Below, piece by piece: positions 8,306 to 18,232 of a DNA stretch of 64,000 nucleotides. The notes under the pieces are model-generated. The model searched no databases. It had not been told where the DNA came from and worked only from the letters and a program-made list of their open reading frames with translations. The translations under genes and the position numbers were made by a program. Source of the stretch: Brumimicrobium sp035497735. Lineage in GTDB: Bacteria > Bacteroidota > Bacteroidia > Flavobacteriales_D > Crocinitomicaceae. The stretch spans positions 39,533-103,532 of the forward strand of contig DATJCX010000066.1 in the NCBI GenBank assembly GCA_035497735.1, written 5' to 3'. Position 1 is the stretch's first letter, and the number at the start of each line of letters is the position of its first letter.

Positions 8306-11300
8306 ATGAAACTTAAAACACTATTCACTTCAGTTTTATTTCTTGTATGTGGTTTAATTGGGTTTGCACAAACCTTTACCAATACGTCATCATACAACTT
8401 TACGAATGGTACAGTTTATACTACTACCTTCAACGTTTCTGGTGTTAACTCAGGAGACATTCTTAGACAAGTTAATCTGAAATTTGGAGATGGCGCGATG
8501 TATTCAGCTGAATTAACGCGTGCGGTTATCACTTTGAGGAATCCAGCAGGTACTATTGTAACTCTGCTTGATCCAAATAATTTCAATACAAGTTTATCGA
8601 CTACCGATGCAGACAGAAAGTATGTAGATATTACTTTGCGTGATCATGCCGAATTAAATACGCCAAAAGGGTGGGCAGATGCAACAGGAAATTATATATC
8701 GAATGCTTATCCTTTTAATTATGGATATTGGAGAATTCCAACTCCAGGAGCGTATAGTAATTTTACAGGAACTCATAACGGAACTTGGACATTAAGCATT
8801 TCTTATCCCGGCTTAAGTACCTCTTACGCTAGAAAATACATTAGCTCTGAATTGGTTTTTGGAGACGAGTTTAGTTTTACGGATATTCGAGTTACCAAAC
8901 CAAATCAGTCTTGCGATACTAAACAATGTATACAAACAGGTGAAATTTACTTGGCTTCAAATATTGGATATCCAGAAAATCAACCATACACGCCTACAAT
9001 TATGGGAGGTGGTTCTTGTCAGTGGAATTTAATCGCAAATAATACTGCATGGTTTTATTTCACAGCATCGAGTTCAACTGTAAAGTTTTCTATTTCAGGA
9101 ATGACAAAGAAAATAGAGTCTGTAGTGGCTACTTCTCCAAATTGTCAAGGTTTTACTCTTATCAATGGTGGTTGTCCAACTGTGATGTATCAAGGTACGG
9201 CAAATCCAGTAAAATACTATAAACAATCTTATGCCGCTGGGTATTCCCAAAATCATGGATACGAACTAAGCGGTTTGACGATAGGGGAAGAATACATTCT
9301 AATTATTGACGGAATGGATGAGTCATCAACGGGTACAGCTTCTAACTTTTATATAGAAGTTGAAAGTGGTGCTGATGACGGATGTTGTGAAAAACCAGAT
9401 GAACCTTCACCGATTGTTGGAGAATTAACCGTTTGTAGTGGTGATGACGAAACGTATTCTGTTACAAACGTAACGGGAGCAGTTTATGATTGGACGTTTA
9501 CAGGAAGTGGAACAATAGTAGGGAACGGAACGAATTCTATTTCTTTAAATGACATTACTAGTGGTGGAACTTTGTCTGTTGTAGTAACTTCTGACTGCGG
9601 TGATAGTCCAGCAAGTACTATTGAAATTATCGTTTCGCCTGCACCAGACCAACCTTCTGCAATTTCTGGAGAGTTAACTGTTTGTAGTGGTGATAATGAA
9701 ACGTATTCAGTTACAAACGTAGCAGGAGCAACTTATGATTGGACATTTACAGGAAGTGGAACAATTGTAGGAAACGGAACGAATTCTATTTCTTTAAATA
9801 ACATTACAAGTGGTGGAACTCTATCAGTAATTGTTACTTCAGATTGTGGTGATAGTCCAGCAAGTACAATAGAGATTACTATAATACCAATTCCAGTTCA
9901 GCCTTCTGCAATTTCAGGAGAGTTAACTGTTTGTAGTGGTGATAACGAAACATATTCAGTTACAAACGTAGCAGGAGCAACTTATGATTGGACATTCACA
10001 GGTGGTGGAACAATTGTAGGGAATGGAACAAGCTCTATTTCTTTAAATGATATTACAAGTGGTGGAACTTTATCGGTTATTGTAACTTCAGATTGTGGAA
10101 ATAGTCCAGCAAGTTCAATAGAAATCACTTTTAATACTGTTCCAAATGCACCAACAGGACCAGTTGATTTGGATACTGTTTGCTATGGAGATAACGCAAC
10201 TTACACTGTTGATTTTGAAGCTGGCACAACTTATACTTGGGCATATTCTGGTACAGGTGTAATTGTAGAAAGTGGAAATTCTATTGATTTAGAGAATATT
10301 ACAACAAGTGGTGATTTAACGGTTACAAGTTCAAACGAATGTGGGGTAGGTGGAACTTTTACTATCGGAATTCATGTGAATCCAATACCAGCAATTCAAG
10401 CAGGAGCACTTGAGGATGTTGTCTGTGAAGGAGATACGCTATTCCTAGGAGTTTATGGTGGAGCAGCAGAATGGACGGGACCAAATGGTTTTGTTTCTGA
10501 TGATGAATTCCCAGTTATTCCGAATGTGACTACCGACAATGCAGGAGTTTATACTGTTGCTGTATTTAATAAGTTCGGTTGTTCGGCTGATACTTCATTT
10601 ACTGTTGTGGTGAATGATGCACCAATCTTTACAGCTTCTGCTACACAGTACGAAATTTGTGAAGGTGGATCTACAACAATTTCAGTAACAGGTGAAGCTG
10701 GTTTAACGTATTCTTGGGATAACGGTTTAGGTACTGGAGTTTCTCATGTTGTTTCGCCAACATCAAGTACTGATTATATTGTGACAGCTGCCAATACAGA
10801 ATGTCAAAAAAGTGACACTATTTCTATTATTGTAGTACCGAATGTGGTTCCTACTTTTAACCTTCCTGAAACTATTTGTGAAGGAGAGATATTACCTATT
10901 TTGCCAACCACATCGATAGAAGGAGTAGAGGGAACTTGGAATCCAACAACAGTGTCAAATGCAACAAGTCTTTATACTTTCACGCCAAATGCGACACAGT
11001 GTCCAATTGATGCTGTAGATTATACTATTGAAGTGAAAGAATTACCTGTTCCTGTAATTACTGGACCAAGTACATACTGTCAAGGAACAACTGTTTCCTT
11101 ATCAACAACGCAAACCTATGCTGAATACGCTTGGACAACGGGTTCAACAGCAGCAACGATAACTAATATAACTGCTGCTTTCAGTCCAATTACAGTAACT
11201 GTGACAGATGAATTTGGTTGTGTAGGTACTTCGACACCTTTTGAATTAACAGAAAGTACAGTAACAACAACCAACCAAGTGATTACGATTTGTGTTGGTG

Positions 11301-13354
11301 ACTCTGCACTAATTCACGGAACTTACCAGCATGTTGCTGGACCATATACAGCAGATTTTGTATCGGCAGAAGGTTGTGATTCTATTTCAAATGTGATTCT
11401 TACAGTAAACCCGCTTCCGGAAGTAACGATTACTTATGATGAATCAGTTTGTGAAGGTTCAAACGTATTGTTTACTGCAACTGGAGGAGGTACATATGTG
11501 TGGACAACGCCATTAGGTGGTATGCATACAGGAGCCAACTTGAATGTGACCAACGCCCAAACTGCAAATGCTGGAACTTACGAGCTGACAGTTACCAATA
11601 ATGGGTGTGCTAAAGACACAAGTGTAACTTTGACAATTGTTGAATTACCATCTATTTCTATAACAAGTAGTAGTCCTATTTGTGTGGGAGAAACACTTCA
11701 ACTCGAAGCGGAAGGTGGAACAACTTATACTTGGACCAATCCAAATGGTGATGTAACGAATAGTTCAATTTATACCGTACCGAACGCAACTTCAGCAGAT
11801 GCTGGAAGCTACACCGTTTCTGTTATGGATAACGGATGTACAAAAGATTCAACTTTTAACGTAGTTATAGTGCCAACGCCAACGATTACTTTTGTTGTTC
11901 AGAATCCAGTGGTTTGTGGAGAAGATGGTATTTTAACCCTGAACTTTGCGAATGTGCCAGATGGTGATTATACGATTAATTATGATGGCGGTTCTTTCGA
12001 TGTTACCATCCTTAACAACACAGCAACAACAACGGTTGCGCCAGGAACTTATAGCAATTTAACAATTGAAATTGGTAACTGTGAATCTGCACTAGGAGTT
12101 ACAGTGGTAGTTGATCAGGCACAAACGCCTGCAGCGCCAACTGTTTCTACATATCCAGCAACATGTGAGGCGAATGGTTATGCCATTATTGATGACTATG
12201 ATGCAAGTGTGATTTACCTATTTAACCCAGCAACTGCTACATTAAGTAATGATACAATTTTTAGCGGTAATGCAGGAACATTTACTGTTTGGTATATTAG
12301 TAATGGATGTGTTTCGGAAGAAGCTAGCTTTATTATTGACGAACAGTTAGAAGGACCAGAATTGCCGGAGTTGAACATTGCAACTTCTTGTGATAGTGAG
12401 GGAGCTGTTACTATTTTAAATTATGACGCAACAAACAACTATACATTCTCAGAAATATCTCTTGGTATAAACGCTGAAGGTGTTATAACTGGTGGAGAAG
12501 TAGGTGTTACCTATGAGTTGACAGTTAGCGATGGGAATTGTGATAAATCGATTTTATTTGAAATTCCTGCACAACTGGAAAGCCCTACAGTAACGATTTC
12601 TTCAGAAGATGAACAAACAGCAATTTGTTTAGGTGAAAGCATCGCATTAACTGCAAACGGAGCTAGTACTTATCTTTGGGATAATGATTTAGGTTCAAGC
12701 ACGACAGTTATCGTTTCTCCAACAGAAACAACAACCTACTCAGTGGTAGGAACAAATGAATTTGGATGTATCGATTCGACTGATATCGCAATCGTTGTAA
12801 ATGAGAACCCGAGTTTAGCTGGAATCGCTAACAGTTACTTCTCATGTTATGGTTCTGCAGTTACAATGTCAGCAGGAGAACTTCCAACTGGAACAACAGC
12901 TACCTGGACTTTCAATGACGAAGTTGTCGCAACAGGTAATACCTATGAAATCAAACCAGTTTCTGCTAACAATGTTGGAAACTACTATTTAACAATAACA
13001 TCTGCAGAAGGATGTAGTTCTATATTGAAAATCATCTTAGTTGGTGAAGCTTGTGGTATTGTAATTCCAAGCGCTATCTCTCCTGATGGAGATGGTTTAA
13101 ACGATTCTTTTGTTATCGATGGACTGGCAGCTTATCCTAACAGTGAAATTTGGATTTACAACCGTTGGGGGAATGAAGTGTTTTACAGCAATGATTACCA
13201 AAACGATTGGGACGGACGTTCATTAAGTAAGTTAAACGTAGGTGGTGATGAACTTCCTGAAGGTACTTATTACTATTTAGTAAAATTAGGTGGAGTAGAA
13301 GGTCAGACAGGAGCTGGAGAAATTCATAAAGGCTTTGTTTACTTGAAGCGTTAA
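8306..13354 (+). CDS. Large T9SS-secreted surface protein with Ig/PKD-like repeats and type B sorting domain
   Basis: 1682 residues. A Sec signal peptide (1-21, ending GFAQ) is followed by a beta-sandwich resembling a proprotein-convertase P domain (about 25-190). Next comes a Cys-containing domain with a PPC-like look (about 195-350), then about 1200 residues of Thr/Gly-rich Ig-like modules. Each module has a conserved VC.G or C.GD entry and a Y.W core; the first three are near-identical 83-residue tandem copies. The C-terminus (about 1585-1682) has IPSAISPDGDGLNDSF, IYNRWGNEVFY, W-DGR and GTYYYLVKL: the gliding-motility-associated (CHU_C) type B sorting domain used by T9SS. The protein is expected to be exported and displayed or released at the surface; its ligand is unknown. 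The copy number of the repeats may vary between strains. Confidence 0.9.
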   Translation: MKLKTLFTSVLFLVCGLIGFAQTFTNTSSYNFTNGTVYTTTFNVSGVNSGDILRQVNLKFGDGAMYSAELTRAVITLRNPAGTIVTLLDPNNFNTSLSTTDADRKYVDITLRDHAELNTPKGWADATGNYISNAYPFNYGYWRIPTPGAYSNFTGTHNGTWTLSISYPGLSTSYARKYISSELVFGDEFSFTDIRVTKPNQSCDTKQCIQTGEIYLASNIGYPENQPYTPTIMGGGSCQWNLIANNTAWFYFTASSSTVKFSISGMTKKIESVVATSPNCQGFTLINGGCPTVMYQGTANPVKYYKQSYAAGYSQNHGYELSGLTIGEEYILIIDGMDESSTGTASNFYIEVESGADDGCCEKPDEPSPIVGELTVCSGDDETYSVTNVTGAVYDWTFTGSGTIVGNGTNSISLNDITSGGTLSVVVTSDCGDSPASTIEIIVSPAPDQPSAISGELTVCSGDNETYSVTNVAGATYDWTFTGSGTIVGNGTNSISLNNITSGGTLSVIVTSDCGDSPASTIEITIIPIPVQPSAISGELTVCSGDNETYSVTNVAGATYDWTFTGGGTIVGNGTSSISLNDITSGGTLSVIVTSDCGNSPASSIEITFNTVPNAPTGPVDLDTVCYGDNATYTVDFEAGTTYTWAYSGTGVIVESGNSIDLENITTSGDLTVTSSNECGVGGTFTIGIHVNPIPAIQAGALEDVVCEGDTLFLGVYGGAAEWTGPNGFVSDDEFPVIPNVTTDNAGVYTVAVFNKFGCSADTSFTVVVNDAPIFTASATQYEICEGGSTTISVTGEAGLTYSWDNGLGTGVSHVVSPTSSTDYIVTAANTECQKSDTISIIVVPNVVPTFNLPETICEGEILPILPTTSIEGVEGTWNPTTVSNATSLYTFTPNATQCPIDAVDYTIEVKELPVPVITGPSTYCQGTTVSLSTTQTYAEYAWTTGSTAATITNITAAFSPITVTVTDEFGCVGTSTPFELTESTVTTTNQVITICVGDSALIHGTYQHVAGPYTADFVSAEGCDSISNVILTVNPLPEVTITYDESVCEGSNVLFTATGGGTYVWTTPLGGMHTGANLNVTNAQTANAGTYELTVTNNGCAKDTSVTLTIVELPSISITSSSPICVGETLQLEAEGGTTYTWTNPNGDVTNSSIYTVPNATSADAGSYTVSVMDNGCTKDSTFNVVIVPTPTITFVVQNPVVCGEDGILTLNFANVPDGDYTINYDGGSFDVTILNNTATTTVAPGTYSNLTIEIGNCESALGVTVVVDQAQTPAAPTVSTYPATCEANGYAIIDDYDASVIYLFNPATATLSNDTIFSGNAGTFTVWYISNGCVSEEASFIIDEQLEGPELPELNIATSCDSEGAVTILNYDATNNYTFSEISLGINAEGVITGGEVGVTYELTVSDGNCDKSILFEIPAQLESPTVTISSEDEQTAICLGESIALTANGASTYLWDNDLGSSTTVIVSPTETTTYSVVGTNEFGCIDSTDIAIVVNENPSLAGIANSYFSCYGSAVTMSAGELPTGTTATWTFNDEVVATGNTYEIKPVSANNVGNYYLTITSAEGCSSILKIILVGEACGIVIPSAISPDGDGLNDSFVIDGLAAYPNSEIWIYNRWGNEVFYSNDYQNDWDGRSLSKLNVGGDELPEGTYYYLVKLGGVEGQTGAGEIHKGFVYLKR
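9404..10150 (+). repeat. Three tandem 249-bp repeats inside the surface-protein gene
   Basis: Copies begin near 9404, 9653 and 9902, each 249 bp (83 codons) and strongly alike at DNA level; each encodes GELTVCSGD.ETYSVTNV followed by YDWTFTG and GTLSV.VTSDCG. Later modules of the protein are much more diverged, so this looks like a recent duplication in frame. Confidence 0.88.
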
Positions 13355-13383
13355 AACCTTAAAATAATATAACAATCGGAAAA

Positions 13384-13412
13384 GGTCGTCTAAGTAGGCG
13401 ACCTCTTTCGTT
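13384..13412 (+). terminator. Hairpin after the surface-protein gene
   Basis: GGTCG (13384-13388) pairs with CGACC (13399-13403), followed by a short, impure T stretch (TCTTTCG). A moderate terminator. Confidence 0.55.
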
Positions 13413-13480
13413 AAAAAAGGTGTTTGAAATAAAATATTCACTTTCCAATTACAATATAGGGAACATCATTTATCTATTGC

Positions 13481-13488
13481 TATCTTTG
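13481..13488 (+). promoter_or_regulatory. Candidate -7 box for the mevalonate genes
   Basis: TATCTTTG is an exact TAnnTTTG match, 30 bases before the mvaD ATG at 13519. Confidence 0.45.
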
Positions 13489-13518
13489 TATATTAGTTGA
13501 TTTTTTAAGTAAGTATTC

Positions 13519-14529
13519 ATGAATAAAACAATTATCTCAAAATATCCGTCAAATATTGCCTTGGTGAAATACTGGGGGAAATATGGAAATCAATTACCTA
13601 AAAACGCTTCTTTAAGTATGACCTTAAGTAAGGCCGTAACAGAAGTAAAGTTAGAATTGATGGAAAAAACCAATTCTGAAATAGAATTGGCCTACTTTTT
13701 TGAAGGAGAGGAGAAAGAAGATTTCAAGGAGAGAATAGTTAAATACGCAAGTGCTCAACCCGAGTTTGATTATTTACTTAAGAATTATGCTTTAAAAATC
13801 AATTCAACTAATAGCTTTCCGCATTCTACAGGAATAGCTTCCTCGGCTTCTGCTTTTGCTGCTATTGCAGCTGCCTTACTCTCTGCAAGTGCAGAATTGG
13901 ATGGTGACATCTTTAATCGTGAAGCAAGCAGGTTATCACGCCTAGGAAGTGGTAGTGCATGCCGTTCTTTTTACGGACCTTATGCTGTTTGGGGAGAATT
14001 AGATGGTTTAGATGCTTCTAGCAATGAATTTGCTGTTCCTGTTCTTGAAGTTCATGAGAATTTTAAGAATATGCGCGATGCAATTCTAATTGTGGAAGAT
14101 CAACCTAAGAAGGTTTCTAGTAGTGTTGGACATGGCTTGATGAAAGACCATCCATACGCTGAAGCAAGGTTTGTAGATGCCAATAAGCACTGCCAAGAAA
14201 TGTTATCAACATTAAAAAGTGGTGATTTTGATAAGTTTATTTCCATAACGGAAAGAGAAGCCTTATCTTTGCATGCGATGATGATGACGTCAACTGATTA
14301 TTATATGTTGATGAAGCCAAAAACGATTCAAGTTATTGATGAAATATTTGAATTTAGAGAACAAACTGGGCTTCCAATATGTTTTACGCTTGATGCAGGA
14401 CCAAATGTCCATTTAATTTATCCTGAATCTATTGAAAAGGAAGTGAAAACCTTCGTAGAGACAAGTTTAAAAAAAAATACAAAGTCAATCATCTATGATG
14501 AAATTGGTTTTGGAGGAAAAACAAAGTAA
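13519..14529 (+). CDS. mvaD: Diphosphomevalonate decarboxylase
   Basis: 336 residues of the GHMP-kinase fold. The family signature YPSNIALVKYWGKYG is near residues 9-23, the phosphate-binding loop FPHSTGIASSASAFAAIA near 100-117, and SRLGSGSACRSFYGPYAVW near 139-157. A C-terminal FTLDAGPNVHLIY, with the catalytic-type Asp of this enzyme family, is near 292-304. It converts mevalonate diphosphate to isopentenyl diphosphate with ATP and release of CO2, the last step of the mevalonate pathway. A second GHMP kinase gene starts 9 bases after its stop, so the pair is an operon. Confidence 0.9.
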   Translation: MNKTIISKYPSNIALVKYWGKYGNQLPKNASLSMTLSKAVTEVKLELMEKTNSEIELAYFFEGEEKEDFKERIVKYASAQPEFDYLLKNYALKINSTNSFPHSTGIASSASAFAAIAAALLSASAELDGDIFNREASRLSRLGSGSACRSFYGPYAVWGELDGLDASSNEFAVPVLEVHENFKNMRDAILIVEDQPKKVSSSVGHGLMKDHPYAEARFVDANKHCQEMLSTLKSGDFDKFISITEREALSLHAMMMTSTDYYMLMKPKTIQVIDEIFEFREQTGLPICFTLDAGPNVHLIYPESIEKEVKTFVETSLKKNTKSIIYDEIGFGGKTK

Positions 14530-14538
14530 CAGCTTGCA

Positions 14539-15477
14539 ATGGAGCAATTAAATTCAAAAATTTTACTTTTCGGAGAATACGCTATACTACATGAAGGCAT
14601 GGCTTTGGTGATGCCGTACGATAAGTATCATGGATCTTTTGAATTTACCAAAAAGGAAGATAAAGACGAAATCGCACTTCAATCAAACGAATATCTAAGA
14701 AGGTTTAGTGAGTTTGTTTCAAGTAGAATGGATGAAAAATTCGTTCTTGAAGTAAAGCGACTTGAAAAAGAATTGGACGAGGGTCTGTTCTTTAGAAGTA
14801 ATATTCCACAAGGATATGGTCTAGGAAGTTCTGGCGCTTTGGTTGCTGCTTTGGTTCTTAGGTATTTAGTGAAAGCAAAACATTTCAAAGATGAGATGAA
14901 GGTGCTTACAATTCATAAAATAAGAGAGTTGAAATCTGCTTTAGGCGAATTGGAATCTCACTTTCACGGTGTGAGTTCTGGATTAGACCCATTGAGTAGC
15001 ATTCTGAATGAACCGATTTTATACAAAAACCAACAAGAAATTATTACAGCGAAACTTCCATTGACGTCTAGTGAAAATGAGAATGTGATATTCTTGTTAG
15101 ACTCAAACTGTCCTAGAACTACATCGAATATGATGAATAGGTTTTCAGAGTTGTACGGACAAGAAGATTTCAATACTAAATTCAATCAATATGTTATTAA
15201 TGATAATAACGAGACAATTAATAATTTCTTGAATTTGAATGTCGATGCTTTCTATGATTCTTTGAGTCATCTTAGTGCATTCCAGTCTGAATATATGAGA
15301 GATTTCTTTCCAGAACATTTGCATAAAGATTTAGAAGACGGATTAAAAAGTAATGATTACTATTTAAAACTTTGCGGAGCTGGAGGTGGTGGATACGTTT
15401 TAGGTTTCACTAGAAACTGGGAAGCTACTCAAGCTAAGTTAAAAGACTACCAAATCGAAGAAATATATAGGTATTAG
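14539..15477 (+). CDS. Mevalonate kinase-like GHMP kinase
   Basis: 312 residues. It has the N-terminal SKILLFGEYAILHEG (residues 6-20) of mevalonate kinases, the ATP loop IPQGYGLGSSGALVAALV (about 90-107), the HGVSSGLDPLSS segment with the catalytic-type Asp (about 142-153), and the C-terminal LCGAGGGGYVLGF (about 281-293). It most likely phosphorylates mevalonate, in line with the adjacent decarboxylase; phosphomevalonate kinase is the alternative, and the two are hard to separate by eye. The spacing of 9 bases to mvaD argues for co-transcription. Confidence 0.75.
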   Translation: MEQLNSKILLFGEYAILHEGMALVMPYDKYHGSFEFTKKEDKDEIALQSNEYLRRFSEFVSSRMDEKFVLEVKRLEKELDEGLFFRSNIPQGYGLGSSGALVAALVLRYLVKAKHFKDEMKVLTIHKIRELKSALGELESHFHGVSSGLDPLSSILNEPILYKNQQEIITAKLPLTSSENENVIFLLDSNCPRTTSNMMNRFSELYGQEDFNTKFNQYVINDNNETINNFLNLNVDAFYDSLSHLSAFQSEYMRDFFPEHLHKDLEDGLKSNDYYLKLCGAGGGGYVLGFTRNWEATQAKLKDYQIEEIYRY

Positions 15478-15487
15478 TACGCTTTAC

Positions 15488-15684
15488 TGACAATTTATTT
15501 TCCCTGTTTTTTATTTGTTTCAATCCTTTTGGTCATACCTTGACTTATTTTTCTGTCAATATTTCCGACAATTTCCTTTGGCATAAGTGTTGACTAACTA
15601 TGTAACATATATGAAAGTCTAGCGTTAATTGACAATTAAGCTGACGATTTTAATAATACTGACAAATTGACGTAAATACGTTTT
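15488..15684 (+). promoter_or_regulatory. Probable control region of lon with palindrome and reiterated TGACAAWT motif
   Basis: The 212-bp gap before lon holds a perfect 7+7-bp dyad, TTAATTG-A-CAATTAA, at 15625-15639. TGACAAT-like words occur at about 15488, 15566, 15631 and 15660, and there is an inverted copy (CTGTCAAT) near 15552. A weak -7 box (TACGTTTT) is at 15677-15684, 5 bases before the ATG. This is more structure than in other gaps of the window and suggests a stress-responsive operator, although no known regulator motif is recognised. Confidence 0.4.
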
Positions 15685-15689
15685 AAGAT

Positions 15690-18143
15690 ATGGATGATAT
15701 TTTTGATGAAGTTTTAAAAAGTTTAAATAACCAGGGAGAGTCGAATGCGGAATTTATTCCCTTGATGACTTCCGAAGAAGAGGATCAGATGTTAAAGTCT
15801 GAATTTCCTGACCAAATTCCGATTCTGCCGCTGAAAAATAATGTGCTATTTCCAGGGGTTGTAATTCCTATTACGGTTGGCCGTGATAAATCGGTTGAAT
15901 TGATAAAGTACGCCAATAAAAAGGATAAAGTTGTTGGAGTTGTGTCGCAAAAGAATTCGGACGTAGAAAATCCGCTATTTGATGATTTGAATAAAGTCGG
16001 AACGGTAGCAACTATCTTGCGTTTATTAAAAATGCCTGACGGAACTTCTACTGCTATCATTCAAGGAAAAAGAAGATTTGAATTAGAAGAATTGACACAA
16101 GAAGAACCATTCCTAAAGGGGAAGGTGAAACTTTTTATGGAAGCCAAAGCACCTAAGAATGATAAGGAATTTGATGCGATTATTAAATCGATGGAAAAAT
16201 TGTCGATTAAAATCATCAATGATTCACCAAACATTCCTTCTGAAGCTACATTGGCCATTAAAAACATTGAGAGTTCTAGCTTTTTAATCAATTTCATTTC
16301 TTCAAATATGAATGCGGATGTTGCTGATAAGCAAAGTATGCTGAATGAAAAAGACTTGAAAAAGAGAGCGATGTTGGTATTGCAACATTTAACGATTGAG
16401 GCACAACAGCTGGAAATGCAAAATGAAATTCAATCTCGTGTAAAGGTTGATCTAGATAAGCAACAAAGAGAATATTTCCTAAATCAACAGATTAAGAAAA
16501 TTCAAGAAGAATTAGGTGGAAACCCACAAGAACAGGATGTTCAGGATATGAAGACCCGTGCGAAAGCTAAAAAGTGGTCTAAAAAAGTAGATGAAATCTT
16601 TAATAAAGAAGTGAATCGTTTGCAAAGAATGAATCCACAAGGTGCTGAATACACCGTTCAGTTTAATTACTTGGATTTATTACTTGATTTACCTTGGGAT
16701 ACCTACAGTCAAGGAGTTTTGGACTTAAAAAAGGCTGAGAAAATTTTAAATCGCGACCATTATGGTTTAACGAAAGTAAAGCAAAGAATTTTAGAATATT
16801 TAGCTGTACAAAAGCTTAAAAATGACATGAAGTCACCTATACTTTGTTTCTATGGACCTCCGGGAGTTGGTAAAACTTCTTTAGGAAAGTCTATTGCCGA
16901 AGCAATGGGTAGGAAATATGTAAGAATGTCATTAGGAGGTGTGCATGACGAAAGTGAAATTCGCGGACATAGAAAAACATACATCGGTGCCATGCCAGGA
17001 AGAATCATTCAAAACATTAAAAAGGCAGAAACTTCTGACCCAGTTTTTGTTTTAGATGAAATTGATAAACTTTCACGTTCAAATCATGGAGACCCTTCAA
17101 GTGCTATGCTTGAAGTACTAGATCCAGAACAAAATATGGATTTTTATGATAATTATTTAGAAACAGAATACGATTTGTCAAAGGTGATGTTTGTAGCAAC
17201 AGCGAATGATTTATCGACAATTCCTGCTCCTTTACGTGATAGAATGGAATTGATTGAAGTTTCTGGATATACAATTGAAGAGAAGATTGAAATCGCTAAA
17301 AGACACTTGATTCCAAATCAGTTAAAAGAACATGGTATTTCTTCTGAAGTTTTTTCAATTGGAAAACCTGTATTGGAGAAATTAATTGAAGAATATACGC
17401 ATGAGTCTGGTGTACGTGGATTGAATAAAGTGGTAGCGAAATTGGTGAGAAATAGAGCTCGTCAAATCGCAATGGAGGAAACGTACGAGAAAGCTATTAA
17501 AGCAGGTGACCTAAAAGTTATTATAGGTCCAGGAAGAGGGAAAACAAAATACGACAACAATGAAGTTGCTGGTGTTGTAACCGGATTGGCTTGGACTTCT
17601 ATGGGAGGAGATATTTTATTTATCGAATCTTCTTTATCCAAAGGAAAAGGGAAGCTGACAATTACAGGAAACCTTGGAGACGTAATGAAGGAATCTGCAA
17701 TTATTGCAATGCAATACCTGAAGTCTCACCACAATTGGTTGGACATCAATGTAGATGCATTCGAGAATTATGATGTACATATTCACGTTCCAGAAGGAGC
17801 AACTCCAAAAGATGGTCCATCTGCAGGGATTACCTTACTAACGTCTTTAGCATCTTTATTTACGCAAAGAAAAGTGAAGAAGAATCTTGCGATGACAGGT
17901 GAAATCACTTTAAGAGGAGAAGTATTGCCAGTTGGTGGAATCAAGGAAAAAGTTTTAGCTGCTAAACGTGCTGGAATTATGGAAATCATCCTTTGCCACA
18001 GGAACGAGCAAGATATTGAAGAAATTGAAAAAGACTATCTAAAAGGTCTGACTTTCCATTATGTGAAAACAATGAAAGAAGTACTTGATATTGCATTGAC
18101 CAAACAAAAGGTGAAAGATGCTATCAAAATGGATTCGTTTTAG
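15690..18143 (+). CDS. lon: ATP-dependent protease Lon
   Basis: 817 residues. An N-terminal LON substrate-binding domain (from IPILPLKNNVLFPGVVIPI, about 44-62) and a coiled linker precede the AAA+ module, which has Walker A GPPGVGKTS near residue 390 and Walker B VFVLDEIDKLS near 455. The C-terminal protease has the catalytic Ser in PKDGPSAGIT (about 712) and Lys in PVGGIKEKVLAA (about 753). Lon degrades misfolded and regulatory proteins in the cytoplasm. The length is normal for the family. The upstream region carries a palindrome and repeated motifs that may give heat or stress control, and a strong terminator follows. Confidence 0.96.
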   Translation: MDDIFDEVLKSLNNQGESNAEFIPLMTSEEEDQMLKSEFPDQIPILPLKNNVLFPGVVIPITVGRDKSVELIKYANKKDKVVGVVSQKNSDVENPLFDDLNKVGTVATILRLLKMPDGTSTAIIQGKRRFELEELTQEEPFLKGKVKLFMEAKAPKNDKEFDAIIKSMEKLSIKIINDSPNIPSEATLAIKNIESSSFLINFISSNMNADVADKQSMLNEKDLKKRAMLVLQHLTIEAQQLEMQNEIQSRVKVDLDKQQREYFLNQQIKKIQEELGGNPQEQDVQDMKTRAKAKKWSKKVDEIFNKEVNRLQRMNPQGAEYTVQFNYLDLLLDLPWDTYSQGVLDLKKAEKILNRDHYGLTKVKQRILEYLAVQKLKNDMKSPILCFYGPPGVGKTSLGKSIAEAMGRKYVRMSLGGVHDESEIRGHRKTYIGAMPGRIIQNIKKAETSDPVFVLDEIDKLSRSNHGDPSSAMLEVLDPEQNMDFYDNYLETEYDLSKVMFVATANDLSTIPAPLRDRMELIEVSGYTIEEKIEIAKRHLIPNQLKEHGISSEVFSIGKPVLEKLIEEYTHESGVRGLNKVVAKLVRNRARQIAMEETYEKAIKAGDLKVIIGPGRGKTKYDNNEVAGVVTGLAWTSMGGDILFIESSLSKGKGKLTITGNLGDVMKESAIIAMQYLKSHHNWLDINVDAFENYDVHIHVPEGATPKDGPSAGITLLTSLASLFTQRKVKKNLAMTGEITLRGEVLPVGGIKEKVLAAKRAGIMEIILCHRNEQDIEEIEKDYLKGLTFHYVKTMKEVLDIALTKQKVKDAIKMDSF

Positions 18144-18167
18144 AGATATTTTATTTGAATAGTGAAT

Positions 18168-18197
18168 AGGGACGTATGAAAGTATGTCCCTTTTTTT
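18168..18197 (+). terminator. Hairpin terminator after lon
   Basis: AGGGAC (18168-18173) pairs with GTCCCT (18186-18191), followed by a T run to 18197. Confidence 0.8.
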
Positions 18198-18232
18198 ATT
18201 AATCAAATACGCTTGGAGAAAACAAGTTTCTT

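Noticed and set aside
9404..10150. CRISPR-like or insertion-type repeat
   Set aside because: The 249-bp copies are adjacent, in frame and encode Ig-like modules; no spacers exist.
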